Shown piece by piece: positions 13,138-19,938 of a stretch of 28,898 nt of DNA. The stretch is taken from NCBI GenBank assembly GCA_964349835.1, contig CAYGID010000025.1, positions 1 through 28,898 of the forward strand, written 5' to 3'. The notes under the pieces were generated by a model that was not told the DNA's origin, did not search any database, and saw nothing but the letters and a program-made list of their open reading frames with translations. The position numbers and the translations under genes were made by a program. Source of the DNA: JAQVSH01 sp964349835 (GTDB lineage Bacteria > Bacteroidota > Bacteroidia > Bacteroidales > UBA4181). Each line of letters opens with the position of its first letter. Within the stretch, counting starts at the first letter, position 1.

Positions 13138-13451
13138 TTCAAGACCTCTTCTAAGTTACTGATTGTACTGCTCAACTCTCTGTTCTCTTCGTCTGTGTTT
13201 ACATCACCGTTAATCAATAAGAGCGTCTGTACATACTCTATCGCCTGAACTACTAACTCTCTGCTCACTTCAACCTTACTACTGTTGTCTACTGGTATTA
13301 TGTCAGGATCGTAATCATCTTGCTCATCCAGTAGTTCGCTACCAGCATCTGTTTCTATTATACGCTCGCCGCATCGTTTACATATAAAGTCGAATGAATC
13401 ATAATGGAAATCAGTTGAACCACAGTTACACTTTAGTATAAACTTAGCCAT
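13134..13451 (-). CDS. Zinc-ribbon protein, 105 aa
   Basis: The N-terminus contains CNC followed by CKRC (residues about 8-27), a small zinc ribbon. The rest is acidic, then helical. It starts in a TAATG overlap with the upstream gene and overlaps the next by 4 nt (ATGA). Probably a small regulator or adaptor; function unknown. Confidence 0.75.
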   Translation of the reverse strand: MAKFILKCNCGSTDFHYDSFDFICKRCGERIIETDAGSELLDEQDDYDPDIIPVDNSSKVEVSRELVVQAIEYVQTLLLINGDVNTDEENRELSSTISNLEEVLK

Positions 13452-13630
13452 TATTTGGCCACCTCCAAAGTAACTACTAATCCAGCACCTTCTGTGTAAC
13501 CTATTTCTTTCAACGCATGTTTTTGTACGTACAATATTCCAATGGCTGGTGAGTCTAATCCTTCTACTTGTTCAGTGAATCTGATTGTGTTCTTTGTTTC
13601 TTTCTCAACTACAAACTTAACTTTTTTCAT
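13451..13630 (-). CDS. Small hypothetical protein, 59 aa
   Basis: Starts at the ATG at 13628-13630 behind the GGGAGCTGACTACC leader. Basic N-terminus (MKKVKFVVEKETKN), then beta-rich with GILYVQKHAL. The stop overlaps the ATG of the zinc-ribbon gene (TAATG). No known family. Confidence 0.72.
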   Translation of the reverse strand: MKKVKFVVEKETKNTIRFTEQVEGLDSPAIGILYVQKHALKEIGYTEGAGLVVTLEVAK

Positions 13631-13689
13631 GGTAGTCAGCTCCCGTTTAATTTAGTATGCACAGACTTTGGACTGCCGCCGGTACATTA

Positions 13690-13705
13690 CAACCCCGAAG
13701 GGTTG
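13690..13705 (-). other. Intergenic UUCG hairpin
   Basis: On the leftward strand AACCC-TTCG-GGGTT forms a short stem closed by a UUCG tetraloop, an extra-stable RNA loop. It lies between gene 13718-14443 and the leader of gene 13451-13630, and matches in place the hairpin at 12837-12854. No T run, so it is not a classic terminator. Confidence 0.7.
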
Positions 13706-13717
13706 CCATCTGTATTA

Positions 13718-14443
13718 TTAGTATCCTTGCTCTTCTCTGAGTGATCTGATGAAGTCAAACAGTGCTTGATACTGAGGTGCGCCGCACCAGAACTCATGTA
13801 CTGTATCATTCACTTCGATACTAAACTTAGCGTAATCATCAAACTCATCCCATGCACCATCGAATGCTTCTAATCTATCTTCTTGTGCAGTCCAGGCTGC
13901 ATCAATGTTAACTTCCAACATGCTTAGTATTTCTTCTTCAGTTGGTGCTTTCTTTGTTCCAACTACTTTCATAGGCAACGTTTCTAACATGTATTCCCAG
14001 GCAATCTGTTGTAGTATCTTGTCGTAATCTTTGTCTAAACAAGATTCAACTAACAACATGAGTGAGTCAGGTATGACACAGTAGAACTCTTTTGGATACT
14101 CAACAACATATACGTCTTCACTGATATGTTTAAATTCAACATCTGAATCATCTGCACACCATGGTTGTTCAAACGTTTCTGTTTCATGTAGATTGATTAT
14201 TCTGTTATATTCTTCTTTGTGAGCCGGCCATACGTCTGTTACGTCAAATGTGACTCCATTCCTGTAGAACGATTTAGATCGAACATACGATGTTATCTTA
14301 TCTTCATCAGTTGCTTCTTCGTTGTACTCATCGTACAATGATTCTTTTGGATCGATCACCCATAACTTGTCAACGTCATTGATTTGAATATTACTAATCT
14401 TTAATACTGTAGTAGTTCCTTCTGATTGTAAGAAATTCTTCAT
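13718..14443 (-). CDS. Hypothetical two-part protein, 241 aa
   Basis: Residues about 165-241 are homologous to the 89-aa protein at 12868-13137 (VNIDAAWTAQ, VHEFWCGAPQYQALFDFIRS). The first 160 residues are beta/helical and acidic with no recognised motif. Overlaps the upstream gene by ATGA. Together with 12868-13137 and their similar downstream spacers this suggests a duplicated gene block. Function unknown. Confidence 0.76.
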   Translation of the reverse strand: MKNFLQSEGTTTVLKISNIQINDVDKLWVIDPKESLYDEYNEEATDEDKITSYVRSKSFYRNGVTFDVTDVWPAHKEEYNRIINLHETETFEQPWCADDSDVEFKHISEDVYVVEYPKEFYCVIPDSLMLLVESCLDKDYDKILQQIAWEYMLETLPMKVVGTKKAPTEEEILSMLEVNIDAAWTAQEDRLEAFDGAWDEFDDYAKFSIEVNDTVHEFWCGAPQYQALFDFIRSLREEQGY

Positions 14444-14679
14444 TTGTAGTCAGCCTCCAATGTTTTTAAGTTCTCGAGCATACTGTAGATTTCATTGAGT
14501 ACGTCAGTGTGTATGATGTCAAGCGTAAAGATTTGTTCACCTAGGTCGATAATCATTGTACGACATTCATCATGTTCAACCAGATACTTCTCAATCTTAG
14601 TCGCTTGAATCTTAGCCGTCTGATAACATTTCTTGTCGATCTCTGTGACTTTGTTAAGTAGTTCTTCCATCTCATCCAT
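14440..14679 (-). CDS. Hypothetical helical protein, 79 aa
   Basis: First gene after the leftward promoter at 14755-14783. The leader CAGGAGCTGACTACC precedes its ATG. Mostly helical with a heptad rhythm (EELLNKVTEIDKK), so it may form a coiled coil. Its last codons, GCT GAC TAC AAA TGA, also form the ribosome-proximal leader of the next gene. Function unknown. Confidence 0.75.
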   Translation of the reverse strand: MDEMEELLNKVTEIDKKCYQTAKIQATKIEKYLVEHDECRTMIIDLGEQIFTLDIIHTDVLNEIYSMLENLKTLEADYK

Positions 14680-14754
14680 GGTAGTCAGCTCCTGTTTAAT
14701 TTATTTGTTCGGAGTCGGAGATAATCAACTCGACTATCTTCTCTTCCTATAATA

Positions 14755-14783
14755 ATTATATCATTTTTTCTACGGTGTGTAAA
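14755..14783 (-). promoter_or_regulatory. Leftward promoter, TTTACA-17-TATAAT
   Basis: Read leftward: TTTACA (14778-14783), a 17-nt spacer starting CACCGTAG, then TGA-TATAAT (14755-14760), an extended -10. It drives the genes from 14679 leftward. The sequence around it is a near copy of the promoter at 8802-8830. Confidence 0.9.
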
Positions 14784-14802
14784 CCTGTATTTAAGAATAG
14801 AT

Positions 14803-14837
14803 ACAATACCGAGCTTTAACTGTAGCACCGGTATTGT
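14803..14837 (-). terminator. Hairpin ending the upstream leftward unit
   Basis: ACAATACCG and CGGTATTGT form a 9-bp stem 8 nt after the stop codon of the 34-aa gene. The downstream run (ATCTATTCTT) is only moderately T-rich, so termination may be partial. It lies just before the promoter at 14755-14783. Confidence 0.65.
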
Positions 14838-14844
14838 CATGTGT

Positions 14845-14949
14845 TTAGTCTGTAATTATAAATATATCTGCTGGTCCTGTGTCTACTTTGTAGATACTTC
14901 CGTTTCCTTTTATTATATTACTTGCTTTAAAACGAACATAAAATTCCAT
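14845..14949 (-). CDS. Very small protein, 34 aa
   Basis: ATG at 14947-14949 follows AAAGGAGGATTTGTCA, a strong ribosome binding site. The 34-residue product (starts MEFYVRFKASN) is basic and beta-like. It is the last gene before the hairpin at 14803-14837. No known family, but start signal, position and packing support it. Confidence 0.6.
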   Translation of the reverse strand: MEFYVRFKASNIIKGNGSIYKVDTGPADIFIITD

Positions 14950-14964
14950 TGACAAATCCTCCTT

Positions 14965-15159
14965 TTATTCCATGGTCATCATAACTTCTTGAAAAGCCTG
15001 TACTAACTTAGGGCGCAGCCACCACGGTACTTTATTAGCCTTTAAAGCCTGTGCATAATTCGATACTAATACTGCTAGTAGCTCAGCACCATCATCCGCT
15101 TTGTCTACTATGTCTTGCTTCTTAGTCTTACCGCCTTTAATATCTATTAGGTTAGTCAT
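14965..15159 (-). CDS. Hypothetical protein, 64 aa
   Basis: Small basic/helical protein with GGKTKKQD near the start and WWLRPKLVQAFQEV near the end. The ATG overlaps the stop codon region of the upstream gene by 8 nt. No known family. Confidence 0.72.
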   Translation of the reverse strand: MTNLIDIKGGKTKKQDIVDKADDGAELLAVLVSNYAQALKANKVPWWLRPKLVQAFQEVMMTME

Positions 15160-15331
15160 CTAGTTTATCCTTATCAATTCGACGTCCACAAATTATTGGT
15201 GCACTTAATTTGAATCTTGTAGCTAGTTTATCCATAGTTACAGCACCTACTACACGTACCTCTAGTGCAGCGGCTGCTTCCATTTGACCACACACATCGT
15301 TCTTAACGCAGTCCTTACAAACGCTAACCAT
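15152..15331 (-). CDS. Small Cys-containing protein, 59 aa
   Basis: The start is the ATG at 15329-15331, with GAGGAGG 9 nt upstream inside the acidic tail of the preceding gene; longer readings in this frame run through that low-complexity tract and are not credible. Two Cys pairs are spaced CKDC and DVC early, then ICG later. Possible metal binding; function unknown. Confidence 0.65.
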   Translation of the reverse strand: MVSVCKDCVKNDVCGQMEAAAALEVRVVGAVTMDKLATRFKLSAPIICGRRIDKDKLDD

Positions 15332-15332
15332 T

Positions 15333-15485
15333 TTAATCATCCTCCTCATCCTCATCTTCCTCATCTTCCTCATCTTCAAAATCAGAACTACCACATATAG
15401 GACATACCTCATGTACTTCACCGTGTGGTTCAGTATATGGAACTGGCTTATCAAAGTATCTTTCACAGTGATTACACTTAGGCAT
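15333..15485 (-). CDS. Small zinc-ribbon protein with acidic tail, 50 aa
   Basis: CNHC (residues 4-7) and CPIC (28-31) form a zinc ribbon; the last 14 residues are only Asp and Glu. I start it at 15485 because AAAGGAGG lies 8 nt upstream. A longer reading from an ATG at 15530 would translate that ribosome binding site. Acidic tails like this can mimic DNA or bind basic proteins. Confidence 0.68.
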   Translation of the reverse strand: MPKCNHCERYFDKPVPYTEPHGEVHEVCPICGSSDFEDEEDEEDEDEEDD

Positions 15486-15522
15486 TATTACTCCTCCTTT
15501 GCATTTCTTTCTGTAGTCTATC

Positions 15523-15723
15523 TTAGACATAACCTTCCTCCTCAAGTGCGTTCGCACAATCATCTTCATCATCTTCACAGTTATCTACGTAATTTTTGTA
15601 TGCTACATCACAGTGATATCCTTCACATAAATTCCACGGGCCGTTATTTACTCGAGCTAATCCAAAGTCAGTCAATGGACAGTACTCACATAAGCTCTCA
15701 GCTAATTCTTCTTTACTTAACAC
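15523..15723 (-). CDS. Small Cys-rich protein, 66 aa
   Basis: Five Cys (CEYC, CEGYHC, one near DNCED) and an acidic C-terminus. Probably metal-binding. No known family. It directly follows the zinc-module gene at 15724, with no gap. Confidence 0.7.
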   Translation of the reverse strand: MLSKEELAESLCEYCPLTDFGLARVNNGPWNLCEGYHCDVAYKNYVDNCEDDEDDCANALEEEGYV

Positions 15724-16350
15724 CTACTCATCGCCCTCCTCACTGAACATTTCTTCGTACTCATCAAACCTGCGCAGTATTTTATTCAATATCTCTTTGT
15801 AGGTATCGTCAAATACTGGGACAAACCGCTCTCGATCAATGTATAACTGTGGTCTATACTTAGCCTTTAAAGACTCATAAATAGTCTCCTGTAGATACTC
15901 AGGCGATATATCTGAGTCCATCCATACTTGGAAATCCACTGTTAACCAATGGGTTAGCTCATTAGGGGTATCCTCTTGTACAGCAACTACTGGCTTAACT
16001 ATAACCTCATGTCGAGCATCTACTATTTCTCTATCTACTAAGATACTTCCTTTAGATACATGGAACTGAAGGATCTTATCAATCTCATCATCACTCTGAT
16101 CTCTCTTAGATGGTTCTAATGGTGTACGTAGACCGATTGCTTTTAACTGTTCATACATTTTAGTTATCCTTACTATGTCGTCTACATTACCAGACTCTTT
16201 TGCACGGGCGAAGCGAGCATTGATAGCCTCGCACCCTTTACACTTACTATATCTTCCTGCTGTTTGTTTAACCTTACTGTAGGTGTACTGTCTAAACTCA
16301 TCTGGTTCCTTCAGTATCCCGCACTGTGTACATCTTTTTCTATCTGCCAC
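15724..16350 (-). CDS. Zinc-module protein, 208 aa
   Basis: GTG start at 16348-16350 with AGGAGG 7 nt upstream. Residues 6-40 are the zinc module seen elsewhere in this phage (CTQC, PDEFRQ, CKGC). The rest is mixed and acidic, with a YRPQLYIDRERF segment and helical C-terminus. No HNH core. Perhaps a DNA-binding adaptor; family not assigned. Confidence 0.75.
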   Translation of the reverse strand: MADRKRCTQCGILKEPDEFRQYTYSKVKQTAGRYSKCKGCEAINARFARAKESGNVDDIVRITKMYEQLKAIGLRTPLEPSKRDQSDDEIDKILQFHVSKGSILVDREIVDARHEVIVKPVVAVQEDTPNELTHWLTVDFQVWMDSDISPEYLQETIYESLKAKYRPQLYIDRERFVPVFDDTYKEILNKILRRFDEYEEMFSEEGDE

Positions 16351-16352
16351 GC

Positions 16353-16559
16353 TTATTCCTCCTGTCTTTTAACTTTGTAAATTATTAATACACCACTAAA
16401 TTCTTGTGCATCCCAGCCTTTACGGTCATCTGAACTAAACATACCAACCGAATATTTAATATCGATAATCTCAATGTTGTCGCCCTGTTCCTCTAACCAC
16501 TCGTTTATCATATTTTCCTGCGCACTTTGATAGTTCAAAAACTCTTTAACCTGCGTCAT
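16353..16559 (-). CDS. Hypothetical protein, 68 aa
   Basis: Small acidic protein with one beta-rich half (EIIDIKYSVGMF, GVLIIYKVKR). AGGAGG-like site upstream of the ATG. No known family. Confidence 0.68.
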   Translation of the reverse strand: MTQVKEFLNYQSAQENMINEWLEEQGDNIEIIDIKYSVGMFSSDDRKGWDAQEFSGVLIIYKVKRQEE

Positions 16560-16855
16560 TTCTTATTCCTCCCTCTTAATCTTTGACCACATTTTCCACA
16601 GAATACATAGTTGCTAGCATAGAATATTGTACAACAATCATTGAATACACCTACTGTGTCTCTATCAGTCAATACTTTTATGTAAGCTCTTTTGTCGGCA
16701 GCTCTTTCTTGTGCAGCTTCATAACTACATCTGTGACAGTACTTAGTGCCTTTAGAGCGATATGAGTTGTCACCCCCGCAGCGCTGACACATTTGACCAG
16801 GTGCGCGCCTGAAGTACTTATCTGGGCGTGGTTCTTTTTGTACCATGTCTTTCAT
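16556..16855 (-). CDS. Double zinc-ribbon protein, 99 aa
   Basis: CQRCGG ... CHRC (residues about 23-43) is a zinc ribbon; a second CGKCG lies near the end (after an upstream FC), giving a possible second site. Basic N- and C-termini (EPRPDKYFRR; LRGRNKK) suit nucleic-acid binding. Overlaps both neighbours by 4 nt. Confidence 0.75.
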   Translation of the reverse strand: MKDMVQKEPRPDKYFRRAPGQMCQRCGGDNSYRSKGTKYCHRCSYEAAQERAADKRAYIKVLTDRDTVGVFNDCCTIFYASNYVFCGKCGQRLRGRNKK

Positions 16856-17181
16856 TTCTTTGGCACCTTCTTTGGCTTAAAAGATTGCTTTTTCTTCTCA
16901 GCTAAGTTACATACTTTACACTCGGTTCTATAGCGCTCTACCCCATGTCCGTCTTTGTAGGTATAGAAGTCCGTTAATGCTTTAGGCTCTTCACACCTTG
17001 GACATACCTTTTCTTTAAGTACTATCGGCTCTAATACTGTATAGAAGCCGGGTTGCTGGATTGAGTACACCTCAAAATGTTTATCACACACGAATGCCCA
17101 TGGTCCCATTTTAGTCATTGTGTCATACTTAGCTACTCCACTACAAAAGTCGCATTTCTGTTTTATTCCGCTTACCAACAC
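16852..17181 (-). CDS. Double zinc-module protein, 109 aa
   Basis: First module: CDFC (residues 10-13) with a later C and H (CDKHF). Second module: CPRC ... TDFYTYKDG ... CKVC (about 59-92), the shared form CxxC-DF-CxxC. Lys-rich end (KKKQSFKPKK) suggests nucleic-acid contact. No nuclease motif follows. Function unknown. Confidence 0.75.
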   Translation of the reverse strand: MLVSGIKQKCDFCSGVAKYDTMTKMGPWAFVCDKHFEVYSIQQPGFYTVLEPIVLKEKVCPRCEEPKALTDFYTYKDGHGVERYRTECKVCNLAEKKKQSFKPKKVPKK

Positions 17182-17202
17182 GATTCCCCCTTTTGTTTGA
17201 TG

Positions 17203-17271
17203 TTACCTACGTCTTTTGGAGTCCCATCTAATAGCGATGAGAACTCCAATTATGATTACTAGTAGATCCAT
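17203..17271 (-). CDS. Membrane microprotein candidate, 22 aa
   Basis: ATG at 17269-17271, 2 nt after the stop of the upstream gene and 8 nt after GGAG. The product is one membrane span (MDLLVIIIGVLIAIRW) followed by a basic tail (DSKRRR), a plausible positive-inside single-span peptide. It fills the gap between two genes exactly. Too short to be certain. Confidence 0.45.
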   Translation of the reverse strand: MDLLVIIIGVLIAIRWDSKRRR

Positions 17272-17273
17272 AG

Positions 17274-17774
17274 TTACTGCTCCGTAATCGTTAACTGAAT
17301 ACTGTATCTACCATCTTTGCTTATTAGCGCATCTAATCTTAATAATCTCTCAGATAGTTCTCCACCTACAAAGTCACCATCAAGCGCTATCTGAAAACCT
17401 GTTACTAATGATATGGTTGGTTCATCACCTATACCCCTACTTGTTACGATAGCTTTTACCTCAGGAACCTTTGGCTTACTCATAATGCCATACTTTGGAA
17501 ATACTTTATTGTAGACTGCATAGCTTGATACTTTCCAATGCTTACATAGTAACTTAACTGTGTGCTTATCTCTAACTATCTGCATAACTCTTTCGGCTTG
17601 TTTTTGTTCCATAGCCTCTAACTCTTTTATACTCGGTACGTTTATAATGTCATCATACATATTATACACAACCACCTTTCCCGCTAATTGTTTTAGTTTC
17701 TTCTCCTGTTGATACCTACTGAGAAAGTCAAGGGTAGGAAACAGAATTACCCTTGGCCGTTTCTTGGATACCAC
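17274..17774 (-). CDS. Possible HTH protein, 166 aa
   Basis: Basic N-terminus (VSKKRPRV), then helices with a helix-turn-helix-like stretch at about 90-115 (HTVKLLCKHWKVSSYAVYNK), followed by a beta-rich end. The HTH call is by eye. It overlaps its upstream neighbour by 1 nt. May be a DNA-binding regulator. Confidence 0.7.
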   Translation of the reverse strand: MVSKKRPRVILFPTLDFLSRYQQEKKLKQLAGKVVVYNMYDDIINVPSIKELEAMEQKQAERVMQIVRDKHTVKLLCKHWKVSSYAVYNKVFPKYGIMSKPKVPEVKAIVTSRGIGDEPTISLVTGFQIALDGDFVGGELSERLLRLDALISKDGRYSIQLTITEQ

Positions 17775-18193
17775 TACCTAACCTTCTTTAATTCACTAAG
17801 TACATCGTCACACCATTCTACGACACCTAAGTCATCAAAATCTTTATTGAATGGATAGTATGGTACTTTTAGAAGTTTTTCGTCTATGTTGTAGTTGTCC
17901 CACGCCTCTTGTACTTTAATATAGCCCTTTCTGAATATTAATAAAGCATCCACCATTTGTTGTCTGTGTAGTCTTTGCATCTCCTTCTCTTCTTTAATCT
18001 CATCATCCAAGAAACCTAACATACGGGTAAAGCTATCAGCATTCATTGGTACTGTTAATATCGTACCAGCTACACTTATTTTCATATCAAATTTGTCCAT
18101 GTTCGTATCTTTGTCCCCTAATGTGTCCATTAGCTCTTCTGACGTATCCACTAATATCTTCTTGAATTTTTCTACTTGTTCTACGTAATCCAT
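17774..18193 (-). CDS. Hypothetical protein, 139 aa
   Basis: First gene after the leftward promoter at 18245-18273. GAGGAGG precedes the ATG. Mostly helical and acidic, with a small beta segment (MKISVAGTILTVP). No known family. Confidence 0.75.
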   Translation of the reverse strand: MDYVEQVEKFKKILVDTSEELMDTLGDKDTNMDKFDMKISVAGTILTVPMNADSFTRMLGFLDDEIKEEKEMQRLHRQQMVDALLIFRKGYIKVQEAWDNYNIDEKLLKVPYYPFNKDFDDLGVVEWCDDVLSELKKVR

Positions 18194-18244
18194 TCAACTA
18201 ACCTCCTCAGATTTTTAACTGTTGACTTTCTCACTTCTAATAAT

Positions 18245-18273
18245 ATTATATCAAGAAAAACACGGTTTGTAAT
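18245..18273 (-). promoter_or_regulatory. Leftward promoter, ATTACA-17-TATAAT
   Basis: Read leftward: ATTACA (18268-18273), a 17-nt spacer starting AACCGTG, TGA-TATAAT (18245-18250). Same family as 8802, 14755 and 24018. Its -35 box lies inside the descending arm of the terminator at 18253-18303. Confidence 0.88.
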
Positions 18274-18303
18274 CCATTTTTTAATTTGGAAACAATACCG
18301 TGT
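18253..18303 (-). terminator. Terminator overlapping a promoter
   Basis: Leftward: ACACGGTATTGTTTCC, a loop of A/T, GGATTACAAACCGTGT, then TTTTTCTT. The stem is about 11-13 bp with one bulge. It ends the unit containing gene 18320-19303 and shares bases with the next promoter. Confidence 0.8.
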
Positions 18304-18319
18304 CCTTTTTAACTGCTTC

Positions 18320-19303
18320 CTAATCTACTAATATTGCTTCAGCCTCAGCTAACATTCGCATAACGTAATTCTGTGTTATATGTTCTCTATTACTACATGC
18401 ATATATCTTCTCAGTCTTATCCGCGTCGCCGGCTTTAAGATTTGCTGTGTTAATCATATCAAGCGTAGCTGAGATATTGTCTGCCCAGTTAACTATATAA
18501 GCCTCCATAAACTTAGGCGTTACTGGACTGCCATACTCTAACTCACCATGATGTGATACTATGATATGTTGTAGTAGGTTTATTTCATTATTATACTCTG
18601 CACCTAGTACCGAGTTTGCTAGGTGTAAGATCACAACACCCATTGTTATATGGTCATATAACATACCTGGTATTGTTACATCTAATACAGCATCCTCCAT
18701 GTAGTAGGTATATATCTTACCTATATCGTGTAATAATGCACCCGCTATAACTAGTGGTTCATTGATCTGTAGATGTTTATTTGCAAGAGTTAGAGCCCCT
18801 GCATTACAAGCCACTTCTATTGTATGCAGCGCTAGACCGCCTAGTCCTACATGATGCATCTTCTTACCAGCAGTTGTAGCTAGTATCTCTTCTTTATAAA
18901 GTGTATAACAGTAGCTAACAATGTGTTTCAACTTTTCATTCTCAATACTATCTATAAACGTTATTAGTGTAGCCCATAATTCTATTTTAGATATACCTAC
19001 TGATGGTACAAAGTCTGTTAAGTCTTGATCCTCGGCTACTGATAACTCAGTTATAGTTAACTGCTTCTTACCAAGATATTCACCTACTGTTGCTGCTACA
19101 TCATATACCTTCTTTGTCTCAGGTACAGCTGCACCACGTGGCCAATTCCACATCTTACCATCAATAGTTACATTACCTACTGAGAATGTAACTGATAAGT
19201 AATCTCTTGGTGGTCTTGTATTAGTTTGTCTTACAGTAGCTTCAGTTAACATGAATGTATCATATACGGTGCAGCCTACTTCTAGTTCGTCAATCTTGTT
19301 CAT
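18320..19303 (-). CDS. YhaM-like 3'-5' exoribonuclease (OB fold + HD domain)
   Basis: 327 residues, similar in length to YhaM (about 314). The N-terminal 95 residues look like an OB fold for nucleic acid. The HD hydrolase domain follows: H150/H151, GGLALH (H160), ALLHDIGK (H192-D193), SHHGELEYGSP (about 250-260) and WADN near 275, all in the order seen in YhaM. YhaM trims RNA (and DNA) from the 3' end in Gram-positive bacteria. A phage copy may turn over host transcripts or process phage RNA. AAGGGGAAGG precedes the ATG. The family call is strong; activity is inferred. Confidence 0.85.
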   Translation of the reverse strand: MNKIDELEVGCTVYDTFMLTEATVRQTNTRPPRDYLSVTFSVGNVTIDGKMWNWPRGAAVPETKKVYDVAATVGEYLGKKQLTITELSVAEDQDLTDFVPSVGISKIELWATLITFIDSIENEKLKHIVSYCYTLYKEEILATTAGKKMHHVGLGGLALHTIEVACNAGALTLANKHLQINEPLVIAGALLHDIGKIYTYYMEDAVLDVTIPGMLYDHITMGVVILHLANSVLGAEYNNEINLLQHIIVSHHGELEYGSPVTPKFMEAYIVNWADNISATLDMINTANLKAGDADKTEKIYACSNREHITQNYVMRMLAEAEAILVD

Positions 19304-19319
19304 TTAACCTTCCCCTTTT

Positions 19320-19490
19320 TTAAAATTTATCCATTCGGTCATATACATTTACATCCTCAGTATAGAGTAGATAACGTGGATACTTTTCTTCATGTCCCTT
19401 TATATACATAAGTGGTTTTCCTTCAAATTTATAGACTATAGAGCAAAACAACATAATCAATTCTACTAATATTTTTCGTATTAATCCCAT
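19320..19490 (-). CDS. Small membrane protein candidate, 56 aa
   Basis: I start at the ATG at 19488-19490, which overlaps the upstream stop codon; an in-frame ATG at 19511 is the alternative. A hydrophobic helix (ILVELIMLFCSIVYKF) near the N-terminus may be a membrane span. The rest is charged and aromatic. No known family. Confidence 0.6.
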   Translation of the reverse strand: MGLIRKILVELIMLFCSIVYKFEGKPLMYIKGHEEKYPRYLLYTEDVNVYDRMDKF

Positions 19491-19756
19491 TTCTGACCAC
19501 ACTTCTCGCATTCCTCTATGTCTGGATTGTCCCGTCTATACTTAGCGCCACAAAAATCACAACAGTATATTATCTTGGCTGGCTTTGCACACTCTTGTAT
19601 AGTATACTTACCTATACATGGTAGTTTCTTGTCACGTACAAATCTAGTGTAGATAGCAAGTACCTGATCGTCTGACATGCATGATACTTTTGCCTTCCAT
19701 GTATCATTGTTATACGGTAAGATTATTTCTCTACGCATTTGATCTACTGTCATCAC
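19481..19756 (-). CDS. Zinc-ribbon protein, 91 aa
   Basis: The C-terminal 30 residues contain CDFCGAKY ... CEKCGQKW, a rubredoxin-like zinc ribbon. The first 60 residues are helical with one Cys. GGAGG lies upstream in the last codons of the upstream gene; a GTG (19756) or ATG (19753) start is possible. Function unknown. Confidence 0.72.
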   Translation of the reverse strand: MMTVDQMRREIILPYNNDTWKAKVSCMSDDQVLAIYTRFVRDKKLPCIGKYTIQECAKPAKIIYCCDFCGAKYRRDNPDIEECEKCGQKWD

Positions 19757-19938
19757 TTACTGGCCTCCTTGTTTTGTATATTCAGTTGTATAAAATGAGC
19801 TAATAATATTGTTACTGCTGTATCTATGATACTAGGGGTATTTGTACCATATACGACCCACTCTGTAAGATTCCAGGCAATACCAATTAAAGTACATAAA
19901 CCAAAGAACTGTAGTAGTTCCTTTGCAGCATCACTCAT
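19753..19938 (-). CDS. Holin candidate, 61 aa
   Basis: Small protein with two hydrophobic helices (LLQFFGLCTLIGIAWNL; DTAVTILLAHFIQL) and a charged C-terminus (QNKEASK), directly after the cell-wall hydrolase with a 1-nt overlap. Size, two spans and this neighbour are typical of class II holins. Not proven; a membrane anchor of other use is possible. Confidence 0.6.
   Translation of the reverse strand: MSDAAKELLQFFGLCTLIGIAWNLTEWVVYGTNTPSIIDTAVTILLAHFIQLNIQNKEASK

Noticed and set aside
15333..15530. Longer N-terminus for the acidic zinc-ribbon gene (start at 15530)
   Set aside because: It would translate the AAAGGAGG ribosome binding site (as KGGV); the internal ATG at 15485 is better placed.
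15411..15746. Rightward open frame of 111 codons
   Set aside because: Shadow of three leftward genes; no ribosome binding site.
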